Shown here: piece by piece, positions 25,085-40,959 of the stretch | Layout of the letters: every line of letters starts with the position of its first letter | Numbering within the stretch: position 1 is the first letter of the stretch | From: Nemophila menziesii | Taxonomy: Eukaryota; Streptophyta; Magnoliopsida; Boraginales; Hydrophyllaceae | Direction of reading: 5' to 3' | Length of the DNA stretch: 64,000 nt | Assembly (NCBI GenBank): GCA_029959085.1 | Contig: JARWIR010000018.1 | Location: forward strand, 186,001 to 250,000 | Translations under genes and position numbers: made by a program | Notes under the pieces: generated by a model | What the model saw: the letters and a program-made list of their open reading frames with translations, nothing else | Database searches by the model: none | Told to the model about the DNA's origin: nothing

Positions 25085-28000
25085 GGTAAAATTAACTATC
25101 CTTACTATGATTTGCCTACAAAATATAATAAATATATCTTTTGATATTTCATTCAATGATTATATTGAAAAACAAAAAGAAAAACTCTTTATTTGTTGAG
25201 ATATCAGTTTTTATGAGAAATAATAAAGTCTTTGGGAAATGTATGACATGTATGCATAGATTCATTGGAAAGAAGTATACGAAAAATAAATAAATTTAAC
25301 TTATTTAAAAATATAAAGATGTATATGAAGATAAGGTTATATTGATTGGATGAGAACAAATCGTTATAATGTTGACTCAAACAATGAAATTATTAAGCAT
25401 GAAAAGAAAAAAAGAAAATGACACTTTTTCTGTTTATCTTACCCTAGTTTTACATAATGTTACGGTGATTAAGAATGAATAGAATGAGCGAGAGAAGGTT
25501 ATTATAATGATTGTACCAAAATAAAGATCTCTTAGTTTATTATTGATATGGAGAAATGACCAAACTTTTTCGAATAGTTTCCAAAATGGAAAGAAAAAAT
25601 ATCGTACAAGTATAGAATATATAATTATTTAGATAAAATTTACATCCAATAATATCCCCATAACCAATGTGGAAACTAATATCTCTTCTTGGCCATCTAT
25701 TACATTGCACGTAACTAATAGCAAAATATAATTTACATTTGATAAATTTACTAAAATTTATAAAAAGACAACTTGGTTAAATGTTATCTATGTTGGAGAA
25801 CAACAAAGATAGTATACGTGTATATTTAGGGAAATAACAATAATATATGTGATAAAATAGGTTTCTAAATCTTGCAACTATATAATTCATTTACAACGTA
25901 CGACTAAGAAAAATGGTTTGTTGTTGTGGGTTTATCTTAGTGTTAGTTCATCATAATGTCAAGGAAGTACATCATATTAATACATTGACGTGCATGTAAC
26001 GATTGATTTTAGTCACATGGACAAACTATGGTCATCTACAAAAAATTAATTAAATCTTTTTGTAATAACTAGGAGATAATATAGACGGATAAAAAATTAA
26101 CCTTAATATATCCTTTTATTGAGTTTACTTTTTAAATTGTAACAATAAGATTATAAATACAGTTATTACATTGAAAAGTTTATAAAAATATATTTAAAGG
26201 AAAGATAGACACATATATGTACATACAAATTTTATTATACAACATTTATTTACTCATATTTTGAAAAATAATTAGTCGATGTGTGGAAAAATATAAAAAT
26301 AATTTCATAACAATAAATTACCCAAATTCGGTAACACTAGTTAAATACTATAATGTTACATAAGTGAAATATTGTGCTTGATATATAACAATTAAAACGA
26401 ACTTTAGATTCACATATTGCCTATTTATAAAACCCATAAATCTTAACCAACAATTCTTTATTGAACCATTAAACCACTAAACCCTATAATATATAACCAT
26501 TGAAAACACCTTTAGATTCACATATTAACCATTATCATTTAATATATATATAATATAAATAATATATAACAACTACTAATTTCTAAAATAATAAACTATT
26601 TGATTCATTTTTATAGCTCAAAAAGACTAAATCTTTTTAGTGTTCGTATATGTTTACTTTTTGCGTTACATATTTCTCGCAACATTATATTAAATCTATA
26701 AAAGTATAATTTATATGTATATCTAGATTTGTATTAATGAATTTAGAAGTTGGAAAATCAATTTACAGTTAATTAATATTTATAAATGGACTCAAGGCCA
26801 TTATGAGTTTACTTCTTGTAACTAATATATATATATATATATGGCTGATTTTATTTTAACAACTCATACACATAATATATAATACATACAATAAGTAAAA
26901 ATAAATTAACATGTGATGCTATATGAAAACCAATTCAACACACTTTTATATATTATTTTTATATAACTTATGGTTTACAACGCTAAAAGTTAAAAATAAA
27001 ACTGTTTTCTCTTATTAAGCTCATCCAAAATTTAATATAGTTTTTCTCTTTATTTATTTCCAAAAGAAAATCGAATTGTACTAATAGTATATAACTCATA
27101 ATATTTTATGTTATTTTTTCTCCACCCTTATTTTGAATAAAAAATATTAGTAAGTAATGACTACAAAAGTTGAAAAAAACCCACACAATACTCCCATCAT
27201 ATCGTCTGGGTCATTAAAAAATCATATAGTTCATAATATTCATCCATGTTTAAAATGGATAATTACTAACACATTACATGAAGTATTTCCAAAAATGTTA
27301 TTCCTCCCTAATTCTAAACAATACCAATTGACCTCCCCCATTTAGTATACCTCGTCACGTAATGAAAATCTAACACTACTACATGGCTCCTACAGTTGTA
27401 CACGAAATACAAATTCACAATAAGGCAAAAAAACATGGACAAGCGCAAAACCATATGAAAATAAATACAATATTGGATCAAACAATACATTCAATTTGGA
27501 TCCTCCTTCTCCAATTTAATTTATGTTTGACAACAATAAAAATCGAAACCTAACATAATATATTGAAACATAAGGCTGATTTTGAATTATCTAACTTTAC
27601 ATTTACGGGTATATGAAATATATTGAATGAGTGAGAATTTTTGGAAAGAACAAAAATGTTTATTTGTGTTTAGTTGTCGAAGATCTATTGAATCCACAAA
27701 AGCTCTGATACCAAAATCACCAACCTTTACATGTCAGATTTTCTAAACAGAGTAGATTTGGAATCTTGAGGTCTCGATGCACTATAACAGGGTTGCACGT
27801 GTGCAGGTACTTCATACCCTTTGCCAAATCGAGAGCCATTTTTATTTTTCTTTTTTATATGGTTAGTTTGATCAGGCTTGCACATCGATTATATCATTAA
27901 TACTATTTTTTTGTCAAAATATATCATCAATACTATAAAATGGAACCAAAAATAAAACCAAAAAATAGTAATAAGTTCAAAAGAAAAGGACCAAAGCATA

Positions 28001-29959
28001 GTAATTTAAGCAGTATTGATTTACACTTAAGTATCTTCCCACTTTTACAAACTATATCTATCAAATAAACAAAAGGTATTGTATAATCTAGATTGGTCAA
28101 TAAAAAATAAAAAATTAAGTAAAGAAGTTCAATTACTGGACCAACAAAGAAAGATAAATCACGATAAAATTCTCCGAATACCATTGTCAAACACCGTCAA
28201 ATGGACAAGATCCTGTGAAAGATTGTTTCTTCTTTTTAAACTTCTATGGTTGTTTAAATAGTAATCCACTTTGCAATAAATTGAACAAAAACGAAATGTT
28301 TCATCGATATGTTGTATCAGTGGCTGCTGTAGCAGATATTTGATCCAACTGCAAATGGAATAAGTGACGGTTCATTGTTAGACAAGTATTTCTGAAGGTA
28401 ATTTCGACCATTATACATTTAATTACTATTATTGAACAAAAAACTTTTCTGTATAATTTTTATTCTCCTCTTTCTACTACACCAAGTAGAAAAGACATGG
28501 ATGCATATGTATGTTTTATAATATTTTAAATTAATAAGTATTTTCTTTTACCACTACTAGTACATCTAATTGAGTTTTATTCTCTATTTCTTTCAAAAGA
28601 AAATTAAATTTTACTAAAAGTACACATATTATAGTTTTTTATATTACTCTTTCTATGTATGAAAGTTTAAAATAAATGAAAATAGTAGATAAAAAGTTAC
28701 AAATTTAAAAAATTGATATGATAAACTAAACCTCCAATTGAGTCGGAAATCAATAAATCATATTTTTTACATTATTCTTACATATATTAAACTCTAAATA
28801 TAATTTATATTTATGTCAAATTATAAATAAAATTAATTAATAAAAGTATAAAAATATATTTTTAGTCTAAAACTTACCTTCTAGATGAAATGTCATGACC
28901 AACGACCACTTGTGAAATCATTTTCCTGTACGAATACTAATAAATTAAGATCACAATATCATCAAAATATTATGTTTTAAGATCTAAATTTTTTCAAATA
29001 ATGTGATTTCAAAGAATTAATATGTAAGACAAATAAATAAGATTGCATTCTAATTATTAAAAGGTGTGCAGATTATACACAAAACTATTAGGTAATAAAA
29101 AAAAATACATTCAAAAGAAATCACGTACCTGAAAGTGATATTATAGATCGTAAATCTTAGATTTGGGCGTAGAAAAAAACATAAATAATATAATTATCTA
29201 AAAGAAAATATAAATCTAGATGTACAAATGAGATGAAAAAATCAATTTCTTCTTTAATTTCACCTCTAGTAATCTAAATATCTCTTCAAACTTTTTGTAG
29301 GTTTAATCATAAAATTGTTGAATGAAAAAAAATTATTCGATTTTTGAAGATTGTAAGAAATGAATAGACTAGGTGTATGATTATATTACTATGCTTGAGA
29401 TAAATGGAGGCGTGATAAAATGAAAAACTAGTCCCAGCCTATTAGTTGAAATACATAAGAAAAATTAGACCATTTTCATTGGGCCATATACTTATGTCTA
29501 AATTGTGGCTTTTTATCTATTCAAATATAATTTTTAATATAAAATACTCTCGTGTTTAAATTTATTTATGTGTAAATTTTATAAGATCTCTAATATTTTG
29601 CAAGTTGATTAAAAAATATAAAATTTAACGATATAATTATTTTATTATTTGTTAACAGATTACGTTGATATAAATGTCTTAGTAGAACTAGGAAAAAATT
29701 AGTTCCTTTAGAATTTAACTATCCATATATATGTTATTTTCCTTGTGATTGGGTCCTCAAACACATACTATAGTATCTTGATATAATTTTATAAACCAGA
29801 TGAAAGAACAATAACAAATATCACGTATATATATGTATGATAAAAAACTAATCTTGTAGAAGTTTAATATACTATTATTTTAAAAATATTTATGATAATA
29901 TGAGTATGGAGACAATTCTTACATAACTAATTTTTAATAATATTTATTAATCTAATCTT
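25085..29959. repeat. Macrosatellite unit 6 (type A)
   Basis: A 4875-base copy of unit 4 with only scattered substitutions and small indels; its TA tract is cut to 18 bases (26825-26842). Confidence 0.9.
27707..27839 (-). pseudogene. Raf-like kinase exon relic, unit 6
   Basis: A-type copy with HRDLK and DFGI intact on the minus strand. It shares the one-base frameshift between them and has a private g at 27707 (gataccaaaatcacc), which leaves Ile unchanged. Confidence 0.75.
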
Positions 29960-30548
29960 AAATTAAATATCCTTATTATGATTTGCATAAAAAATATAAT
30001 ATATATCTTTTGATATTTTATTCATTGATTATATTGAAAAACAATAAGAAAAACTCTTTATTTGTTGAGATATCGGTTTTTATGAGAAATAATAAAGTCT
30101 TTGGGAAATGTATGACATGTATGCATATATTCATTGGAAAGAAGTTTATGAAAAATAAATAAATTTAACTTATTTAAAAAATATAAAGATGTATATGAAG
30201 ATAAGGTTATATTTATAGGATGAGAACAAATCGTTATAATGTTGACTCGAACGTTGAATTTATTGAGCATGAAAAGAAAAAAAGAAAATGACACTTTTTC
30301 TGTTTATGTTACCCTAGTTTTACATAATGTTAGGGTGATTAAGAATGAATAGAACGAGCGCGAGAAGGTTATTAAAATGATTGTACCAAAATAAAGATCT
30401 CTTAGTTTATTATTGATATGAAGAAATGACCAAATTTTTTAGAATAGTTTCCAAAATTGAAAGAAAAAATATCGTACAAGTATAGAATATATAATTATTT
30501 AGATAAAATTTACATCCAATAATAGCCACATAACCAATATTGAAACTA

Positions 30549-30994
30549 AGGAGAAGAGAATGATGGTGAGTCTAATGATAACTTCTTATATTTATGTTGT
30601 ATGGAGGCAGAGGAATGAAATTGATCACGGTGGGGTGACTTTGAATGAAGAACAAATATTGGGGCGAATTTGCGAAATGGTAAAGATGAAGACTAGTACT
30701 AAGTGCTTAAAGAATGTGAAAGTTATAAAGATGGCTGAGAATTTAGTTAGTTAACTTCAATTTGTAAGGTGTCTATTGGGCTTATTTCTTGTAATAGTTA
30801 ATATTTTTTGGGCCGAGTAGATTAAGTCATGTTTTGTAATGAAGGGCTTATTTTCCTTCTTTAAGTTGTAATGTTTAATGGGCTTACAAGGTATAATACC
30901 CATGCTTGGGCAAATGCTTGTAACTCATAGGTTTGTAAGGATTCTGAAGTTGATTTTTAAATGAAAAAGTTTGATTTGATGATCAAAAAAAAAA
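30549..30994 (+). mobile_element. 5'-truncated LINE 3' end, second copy
   Basis: Identical in structure to the insertion at 20.5 kb, with the same 13-base target-site duplication (30536-30548 and 30995-31007) and the same poly(A) end. A shared insertion point means it was copied with the host dimer and did not insert independently. Confidence 0.88.
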
Positions 30995-31667
30995 AATATT
31001 GAAACTAATATCTCTTCTTGGCCATCTATTACATTGCACGTAACTAGTAGCCAAATATAATTTACATTTGATAAATTTGTTAAAATTAATAAAAAGACAA
31101 CTTGATTAAATGTTATCTCGGTTGGAGAACAACAAAGATAGTATACATGTATAGTTAGGGAAATAACAATAATATATGTGATACAATAGGTTTCTAAATC
31201 TTCCAACTATATAATTCATTTACAACGTACGACTATGAAAAATGGTTTGTCGTTGTGGGTTTATCTTAGTGTTAGTTCATCGTAATGTCAAGGAAGTACA
31301 TCACATATATAAATTGGCGTGCAGGTAACGATTGATTTTAGTCACATGTACAAACTATGGTCATCTACAAAAAATTAATTGAGATCTTTTTGCAATAAAT
31401 AGGAGATAATATAGACAGATAAAAAAATAACATTAATATATCGTTTTGTGGAGTTTACTTTTTAAATTGTAACATTAAGATTATAAATACAGTTATTACA
31501 TTGAAAAGTATATAAAAAGACATCTAAAGGAAAGATAGACACATATATGTACATACAAAGTTTATTATACCACATTCATTTACTCAAATTTTAAAAAATA
31601 ATTAGTTGATGTGTGGAAAAAAATAATCATTGAAAACAACTTTAGATTCACATATAAACAATTATCA

Positions 31668-31671
<4 letters not shown>

Positions 31672-31711
<40 letters not shown>
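31672..31711. repeat. (TA)n microsatellite expanded only in unit 7
   Basis: About 40 bases of TA where unit 5 has only about 13 (near 21588). Confidence 0.9.
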
Positions 31712-31719
<8 letters not shown>

Positions 31720-31983
31720 GATAATATATAACTATTACTAATTTCTAATATAATCCACCATTTAATTCATTTTTATAGCTCAAAAAGACTAAATCTTGTT
31801 AGTGTTAGTATATGTTTACTTTTTGTGTTACATAGTTCTCGCAACATTATATTAAATCTATCAAGGTATAATTTATATGTATATCTAGATTTGTATTAAT
31901 AAATTTTGATGTAGGAAGAACAATTTACAGTTAATTAATATTTATAAATGGACTCAAGGCCATCATGATTTTACTTCTTGTAG

Positions 31984-32021
<38 letters not shown>

Positions 32022-32885
32022 TGATTTTATTTTAACAACTCATACACATAATATAATACATACAATAAGTAAGAATAAATTAACATGTGATACTATATGA
32101 AAAACTAATCCAACACACTTTAATATATTATTTTTATATAACTTATGTTTTTTAAACGCTAAAAGTTAAAAATAAATTTGTTCTTTCTTATTAAGCTCCT
32201 CCAACATTTAATATAGTTTTTCGCCTTATTTATTTCTAAATGAAAATCGAATTGTACTAATACTGCATAACTTATAATATGTTATGTTATTTTTTCTCCA
32301 CCCATAATTTGAATAATTTTTTTTATTAAGTAATGATTATCAAAATTGAAAAAAACCTACATGATATACTCCCATCATATCGTTTGGGTCATCAACAAAC
32401 CATATACTTTAAATATTCGTCAATAGTTAAGATGGATAATTACTAACACATTACATGAAGTATTTCCAAAAATGTTATACCTTCGAAATTCTAAACAATA
32501 CCAATTGACCTCCCACGTTTCGTATACCCCGTCACGTAATGAAAATCCAACAATACTACATGGCTCCTACAGTTGTACGCGTAATACAAATTCACAATAA
32601 GCCAAAAAAATGGACAAGCACAAAACCACGATCGATGAAAATAAATACAATATTGGATCCAACAATACATTCAATTTGGATCCTCCTTCTTCAATTTCAT
32701 TTATGGCTGACAACAATGAGAATCGAAACCTAACATTATATTGAAACATAAGGCTGATTTTGAATTATCTACCATTTAGTTTATGGGGTATATGAAATAT
32801 ATTGAATGAGTAAAATTTTTTGAGAAGAACAAAAACTTTTATTTGTGTTTAGTTGTCATAGATCTATTGTATCTACAAAATCTTT

Positions 32886-33018
32886 AATACCAAAATCACC
32901 AACCTTAACATGTCAGATTTTATAAACAGAGTAGATTTGGAGTCTTGAGGTCTGGATGCACTATAACAGGGTTGCATGTGTGCAGGTACTTCATACCCTC
33001 TGCCAACTCGAGAGCCAT
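32886..33018 (-). pseudogene. Raf-like kinase exon relic, unit 7
   Basis: Same state as in unit 5: Pro for Arg in the catalytic loop, DFG kept. Confidence 0.72.
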
Positions 33019-35120
33019 TTCTATTCTTCTTTTTTATATGGTTATTTTGATCTGGCTAGCACATCGAGCGTACGTATATCATCAATACTATTTTTTGTTA
33101 AAATATATCATCAATACTATAAAATCGAACCAAAAATAAAACCAAAAAATAGAAATAAGTTAAAAAGAAAAGGACCAAAGCATAGTAATTTAAGGAGTGT
33201 AGGTTTACTTAAGTAACTTCCCACTTTTACAAACTATATCTATCAAATAAACAAAAGATATAGTAAAATCTAGATTGGTCAATAAAAAAATAAAAATTAA
33301 GTAAATAAGTTCAATTAGTAGACCAACAAAGAAAGATAAATCAAGATAAAAATCTCTGACTACCATTGTCAAACACCTTCAAAGGGACAAGATCCTGTGA
33401 AAGATTGTTTCTTCTTTTTAAACTTATATGGTTGTTTAAATAGTAATCCACTTTGCAGCAAATTGAACAAAAATGAAATGTTCCATCGATATGTTGTATC
33501 AGTGGCTGCTGTAGCAGATATTTGATCCAACTGTAAAAGGAATAAGTGATGGTTCATTGTTAGACAAGTATTTCTGCAAGTAATTTCGACAATTATACAT
33601 TTAATTACTATTATTTAACAACACACTTTTATGTAAAATTTTTATTCTCCTCTATCTACTACACCAAGTAGAAAAGACATGGATGCATTTGTATTATTTA
33701 TCATATTTTAAATTAATAAGTATTTTCTTTTACCACTACTTGTATATCTAATTGAGTTGTATTCTCTATTTCTTTCAAAAGAAAATTAAATTTAACTAAT
33801 AGTATACATATTATAGTTTTTTTATGTTACTCTTTCTTAGTATGAATGTTTAGAATAAATGAAAATAGTAGATTAAAAATTACAAATTTAAAAAATTGAT
33901 ATGATAAACTAAACCTCCAATGGAGTCGGAAATCAATAAATCATATTTTTTACATTATTCTTACATATTTTAAACTCTAAATAAAATTAATTAATAAAAT
34001 AAAAAAATATATTTTTAGTCTGAAACTTACCTTCTAGAAGAAATGTCATGACCAACGACCACTTATGAAATAATTTTCCTGTACGAATACTAATAAATTA
34101 AGACACAATATCATCTAAATATTATGTTTTAAGATCTAAATTTTTTCAAATAATTTAATTTCTAAAAATTAATATGTAAGACAAATAAATTAGAATGCAT
34201 TCTAGTTAGTAAAATGTGTGCAGAATATACACACAACTATTAGGTAATAAAAAAAATACAGTCAAAAGAAATCACGCACCTGAAAGTGATATTATAGGTT
34301 GTAAATCTTAGATTTGGGCGTAGAAAAAAACATAAATAATATAATTATCTAAAAGAAAATATAAATCTAGATGTACAAATGAGACGAAAAAAACAATTTC
34401 TTCAAACTTTTTGTATGTTTAATCATAAAATTGTTGAATGAAAAAAATAATTCAATTTTTGAAGATTGTAAGAAATGAATAGACTAGGTGTATGATTATA
34501 TTACGGCTTGACATAAATGAGGGCGTGATAAAATGAAAAACTAGGTCATAGAATTTTCCCAAAATATTATAATCTTTTGTTGTTTTATGGGCCGAGCCTA
34601 TTAGTTAAAATACATAAGAAAAATTAGAACATTTTCATTGGGCCATATATGTATGTCTAAATTGTGGTTTTTTATCTATTCAAATATAATTTTAATATAA
34701 AATACTCTCGCTTTTTAATTTATTTATGTGTAAATTTAATAAGATCTCTAATATTTTGCAAGTTGATTAAAAAATATAAAATTTAACGATATAATTATTT
34801 TAGTATTTGTTAACGGATTAAGTTGATATAAATGTCTTAGTAGAACTAGGAAAAAAATTAGTTCCTTTAGAATTTAGCTATCCATATATATTTAATTTTC
34901 CTTGTGATTGGGTCCTCAAACACATACTATAATATCTTGATATAATTTTATAAACCAGATGAAAGAACAATGACCAATATTACGTATATATGTATGATCA
35001 AAAACTAATCTTATAAAAGTTTAATATACTATTATTTTAAAAATGTTATGATAATATGAGTATGGAGACAATTCTTACATAATTAATTTTAATTAATATT
35101 TATTAATCTAATCTTAATAT

Positions 35121-38100
35121 TGGTAAAATTAACTATCCTTACTATGATTTGCCTACAAAATATAATAAATATATCTTTTGATATTTCATTCAATGATTAT
35201 ATTGAAAAACAAAAAGAAAAACTCTTTATTTGTTGAGATATCAGTTTTTATGAGAAATAATAAAGTCTTTGGGAAATGTATGACATGTATGCATAGATTC
35301 ATTGGAAAGAAGTATACGAAAAATAAATAAATTTAACTTATTTAAAAATATAAAGATGTATATGAAGATAAGGTTATATTGATTGGATGAGAACAAATCG
35401 TTATAATGTTGACTCAAACAATGAAATTATTAAGCATGAAAAGAAAAAAAGAAAATGACACTTTTTCTGTTTATGTTACCCTAGTTTTACATAATGTTAG
35501 GGTGATTAAGAATGAATAGAATGAGCGAGAGAAGGTTATTATAATGATTGTACCAAAATAAAGATCTCTTAGTTTATTATTGATATGGAGAAATGACCAA
35601 ACTTTTTCGAATAGTTTCCAAAATGGAAAGAAAATATATCGTACAAGTATAGAATATATAATTATTTAGATAAAATTTACATCCAATAATATCCCCATAA
35701 CCAATGTGGAAACTAATATCTCTTCTTGGCCATCTATTACATTGCACGTAACTAATAGCAAAATATAATCTACATTTGATAAATTTACTAAAATTTATAA
35801 AAAGACAACTTGGTTAAATGTTATCTATGTTGGAGAACAACAAAGATAGTATACGTGTATATTTAGGGAAATAACAATAATATATGTGATAAAATAGGTT
35901 TCTAAATCTTGCAACTATATAATTCATTTACAACGTACGACTAAGAAAAATGGTTTGTTGTTGTGGGTTTATCTTAGTGTTAGTTCATCATAATGTCAAG
36001 GAAGTACATCACATTAATACATTGACGTGCATGTAACGATTGATTTTAGTCACATGGACAAACTATGGTCATCTACAAAAAATTAATTAAATCTTTTTGT
36101 AATAACTAGGAGATAATATAGACGGATAAAAAATTAACCTTAATATATCCTTTTATTGAGTTTACTTTTTAAATTGTAACAATAAGATTATAAATAAAGT
36201 TATTACATTGAAAAGTTTATAAAAATATATTTAAAGGAAAGATAGACACATATATGTACATACAAATTTTATTATACAACATTTATTTACTCATATTTTG
36301 AAAAATAATTAGTCGATGTGTGGAAAAATATAAAAATAATTTCATAACAATAAATTACCCAAATTCGGTAACACTAGTTAAATACTATAATGTTACATAA
36401 GTGAAATATTGTGCTTGATATATAACAATTAAAACGAACTTTAGATTCACATATTACATATTTATAAAACCCATAAATCTTAACCAACAATTCTTTATTG
36501 AACCATTAAACCACTAAACCCTATAATATATAACCATTGAAAACACCTTTAGATTCACATATTAACCATTATCATTTAATATATATATAATATAAATAAT
36601 ATATAACAACTACTAATTTCTAAAATAATAAACTATTTGATTCATTTTTATAGCTCAAAAAGACTAAATCTTTTTAGTGTTCGTATATGTTTACTTTTTG
36701 CGTTACAGATTTCTCGCAACATTATATTAAATCTATAAAAGTATAATTTATATGTATATCTAGATTTGTATTAATGAATTTAGAAGTTGGAAAATCAATT
36801 TACAGTTAATTAATATTTATAAATGGACTCAAGGCCATTATGAGTTTACTTCTTGTAACTAATATATATATATATGGCTGATTTTATTTTAACAACTCAT
36901 ACACATAATATATAATACATACAATAAGTAAAAATAAATTAACATGTGATGCTATATGAAAACCAATTCAACACACTTTTATATATTATTTTTATATAAC
37001 TTATGGTTTACAACGCTAAAAGTTAAAAATAAAACTGTTTTCTCTTATTAAGCTCATCCAAAATTTAATATAGTTTTTCTCTTTATTTATTTCCAAAAGA
37101 AAATCGAATTGTACTAATAGTATATAACTCATAATATTTTATGTTATTTTTTCTCCACCCTTATTTTGAATAAAAAATATTAGTAAGTAATGACTACAAA
37201 AGTTGAAAAAAACCCACACAATACTCCCATCATATCGTCTGGGTCATTAAAAAATCATATAGTTCATAATATTCATCCATGTTTAAAATGGATAATTACT
37301 AACACATTACATGAAGTATTTCCAAAAATGTTATTCCTCCCTAATTCTAAACAATACCAATTGACCTCCCCCATTTAGTATACCTCGTCACGTAATGAAA
37401 ATCTAACACTACTACATGGCTCCTACAGTTGTACACGAAATACAAATTCACAATAAGGCAAAAAAACATGGACAAGCGCAAAACCATATGAAAATAAATA
37501 CAATATTGGATCAAACAATACATTCAATTTGGATCCTCCTTCTCCAATTTAATTTATGTTTGACAACAATAAAAATCGAAACCTAACATAATATATTGAA
37601 ACATAAGGCTGATTTTGAATTATCTAACTTTACATTTACGGGTATATGAAATATATTGAATGAGTGAGAATTTTTGGAAAGAACAAAAATGTTTATTTGT
37701 GTTTAGTTGTCGAAGATCTATTGAATCCACAAAAGCTCTAATACCAAAATCACCAACCTTTACATGTCAGATTTTCTAAACAGAGTAGATTTGGAATCTT
37801 GAGGTCTCGATGCACTATAACAGGGTTGCACGTGTGCAGGTACTTCATACCCTTTGCCAAATCGAGAGCCATTTTTATTTTTCTTTTTTATATGGTTATT
37901 TTGATCAGGCTTGCACATCGATTATATCATTAATACTATTTTTTTGTCAAAATATATCATCAATACTATAAAATGGAACCAAAAATAAAACCAAAAAATA
38001 GTAATAAGTTCAAAAGAAAAGGACCAAAGCATAGTAATTTAAGCAGTATAGATTTACACTTAAGTATCTTCCCACTTTTACAAACTATATCTATCAAATA

Positions 38101-39997
38101 AACAAAAGGTATTGTATAATCTAGATTGGTCAATAAAAATAAAAAATTAAGTAAAGAAGTTCAATTACTGGACCAACAAAGAAAGATAAATCACGATAAA
38201 ATTCTCTGAATACCATTGTCAAACACCGTCAAATGGACAAGATCCTGTGAAAGATTGTTTCTTCTTTTTAAACTTCTATGGTTGTTTAAATAGTAATCCA
38301 CTTTGCAATAAATTGAACAAAAACGAAATGTTTCATCGATATGTTGTATCAGTGGCTGCTGTAGCAGATATTTGATCCAACTGCAAAAGGAATAAGTGAC
38401 GGTTCATTGTTAGACAAGTATTTCTGAAGGTAATTTCGACCATTATACATTTAATTACTATTATTGAACAAAAAACTTTTCTGTATAATTTTTATTCTCC
38501 TCTTTCTACTACACCAAGTAGAAAAGACATGGATGCATATGTATGTTTTATAATATTTTAAATTAATAAGTATTTTCTTTTACCACTACTCGTACATCTA
38601 ATTGAGTTGTATTCTCTATTTCTTTCAAAAGAAAATTAAATTTTACTAAAAGTACACATATTATAGTTTTTTATATTACTCTTTCTATGTATGAAAGTTT
38701 AGAATAAATGAAAATAGTAGATAAAAAGTTACAAATTTAAAAAATTGATATGATAAACTAAACCTCCAATTGAGTCGGAAATCAATGAATCATATTTTTT
38801 ACATTATTCTTACATATTTTAAACTCTAAATATAATTTATATTTATGTCAAATTATAAATAAAATTAATTAATAAAAGTATAAAAATATATTTTTAGTCT
38901 AAAACTTACCTTCTAGATGAAATGTCATGACCAACGACCACTTGTGAAATCATTTTCCTGTACGAATACTAATAAATTAAGATCACAATATCATCAAAAT
39001 ATTATGTTTTAAGATCTAATTTTTTTCAAATAATGTGATTTCAAAGAATTAATATGTAAGACAAATAAATAAGATTGCATTCTAATTATTAAAAGGTGTG
39101 CAGATTATACACAAAACTATTAGGTAATACAAAAAAAATACATTCAAAAGAAATCACGTACCTGAAAGTGATATTATAGATCGTAAATCTTAGATTTGGG
39201 CGTAGAAAAAAACATAAATAATATAATTATCTAAAAGAAAATATAAATCTAGATGTACAAATGTGATGAAAAAATCAATTTCTTCTTTAATTTCACCTCT
39301 AGTAATCTAAATATCTCTTCAAACTTTTTGTAGGTTTAATCATAAAATTGTTAAATGAAAAAAAATTATTCGATTTTTGAAGATTGTAAGAAATGAATAG
39401 ACTAGGTGTATGATTATATTACTATGCTTGAGATAAATGGAGGCGTGATAAAATGAAAAACTAGTCCCAGCCTATTAGTTGAAATACATAAGAAAAATTA
39501 GACCATTTTCATTGGGCCATATACTTATGTCTAAATTGTGGTTTTTTATCTATTCAAATATAATTTTTAATATAAAATACTCTCGTGTTTAAATTTATTT
39601 ATGTGTAAATTTTATAAGATCTCTAATATTTTGCAAGTTGATTAAAAAATATAAAATTTAACGATATAATTATTTTATTATTTGTTAACAGATTACGTTG
39701 ATATAAATGTCTTAGTAGAACTAGGAAAAAATTAGTTCCTTTAGAATTTAACTATCCATATATATGTTATTTTCCTTGTGATTGGGTCCTCAAACACATA
39801 CTATAGTATCTTGATATAATTTTATAAACCAGATGAAAGAACAATGACAAATATCACGTATATATATGTATGATAAAAAACTAATCTTGTTGAAGTTTAA
39901 TATACTATTATTTTAAAAATGTTATGATAATATGAGTATGGAGACAATTCATACATAATTAATTTTAATTAATATTTATTAATCTAATATTAATATT
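35121..39997. repeat. Macrosatellite unit 8 (type A)
   Basis: 4877-base A unit, closest to unit 6. TA tract of only 14 bases at 36862-36875. No private insertions. Confidence 0.9.
37740..37872 (-). pseudogene. Raf-like kinase exon relic, unit 8
   Basis: A-type copy retaining HRDLK and DFGI with the shared single-base frameshift between them. Confidence 0.75.
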
Positions 39998-40035
39998 GAG
40001 AAAATTAACTATCCTTACTATGATTTGCCTACAAA

Positions 40036-40095
<60 letters not shown>

Positions 40096-40101
40096 GAATA
40101 A

Positions 40102-40142
40102 GGGAGGAGAGCTGCCAGCTTATTTTAAAAAGTAGGCTAGCA
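40102..40142 (+). repeat. Left terminal inverted repeat, perfect core
   Basis: 41 bases starting gggaggagagctgccagc and ending ggctagca; the exact reverse complement lies at 44299-44339. Similarity continues outward for about a dozen bases (atagagaata against atagaggata). Confidence 0.93.
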
Positions 40143-40189
40143 GCCTTAGTATATAAAGAAAAATTAAAACAAAAGTTACAAACAAAAGC

Positions 40190-40450
40190 ACAAAACCGGT
40201 CTTCCTCGCCGGTCTTACCTTCTTCACCTGCCTTTTCAAGAAATCACAGCCCTTCGAGCATCACCCTCCAGAGACCTCCTTCATCATATCAACACCATCA
40301 CGCCTGCAGCGAACCCAGCGGCAGCCACCATCCAACACCACGCTCTCTATTCTTCACACAACAGCGAACGCGGCCACGATCCAAAACCACGCCTGCAGCG
40401 AGCCCAACCCATCACACCACTGCTACGACATCTTCAAGAATATCCCAAAT
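40190..40450 (+). other. GC-rich leader of the TIR element
   Basis: Markedly GC-rich against the AT-rich array. It contains an imperfect repeat of 'cacgcctgcagcgaacccag' and '...cgcctgcagcgagcccaac'. Its composition is that of a plant 5' UTR or first exon, as is common just inside Pack-MULE ends. No long frame was found. Confidence 0.5.
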
Positions 40451-40959
40451 TAAGGTTATCAATTTTCTGTAATGGAAACTCTAAAAAATACAAAAACGAA
40501 AAACTAATTTAATTTCAACCTAATCTCGATCACTTTTACAGTTTCTTAGTTTTAAATTCATGTTTAATTGCACTCTTGTGTATTATTTATATACAAATCC
40601 CAGAATTGCCAGCTTAGGCAGGAGTGTCATCAATTTCTTTATCTTTCCTATATTTTTCACACTTTGAATAGTTAGAGCGTCATAATATAGCTATCTTGTT
40701 AGGCAATTTACATAAAGTCATTCTTTTCTTTTAATTATTATGAACACTCTTCTTAAATGTAATTGACTTTAAACAGTTATTTGTTTTTGTTTAATGATGA
40801 TTAAAAAGGTTTGATACAAAAGTTCAATGGACCAGGTGTTTGAGACACGCAAGCTCTTCAATTGTAAAGATGGAGTACTTGATACATAGATAGTTTTTAC
40901 ATGTCCTGACTCCTTGAGTCATGGGCAGTGTTATCTAACTTGGTATATATAGTTTGCAG

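Larger units (their letters stand above)
29960..35120. repeat. Macrosatellite unit 7 (type B)
   Basis: Copy of unit 5 shifted by about 10,084 bases, including the same LINE insertion. It differs mainly in microsatellites: TA at 31672-31711 is expanded (short in unit 5), while the tract at 31987-32016 is shorter. Confidence 0.9.
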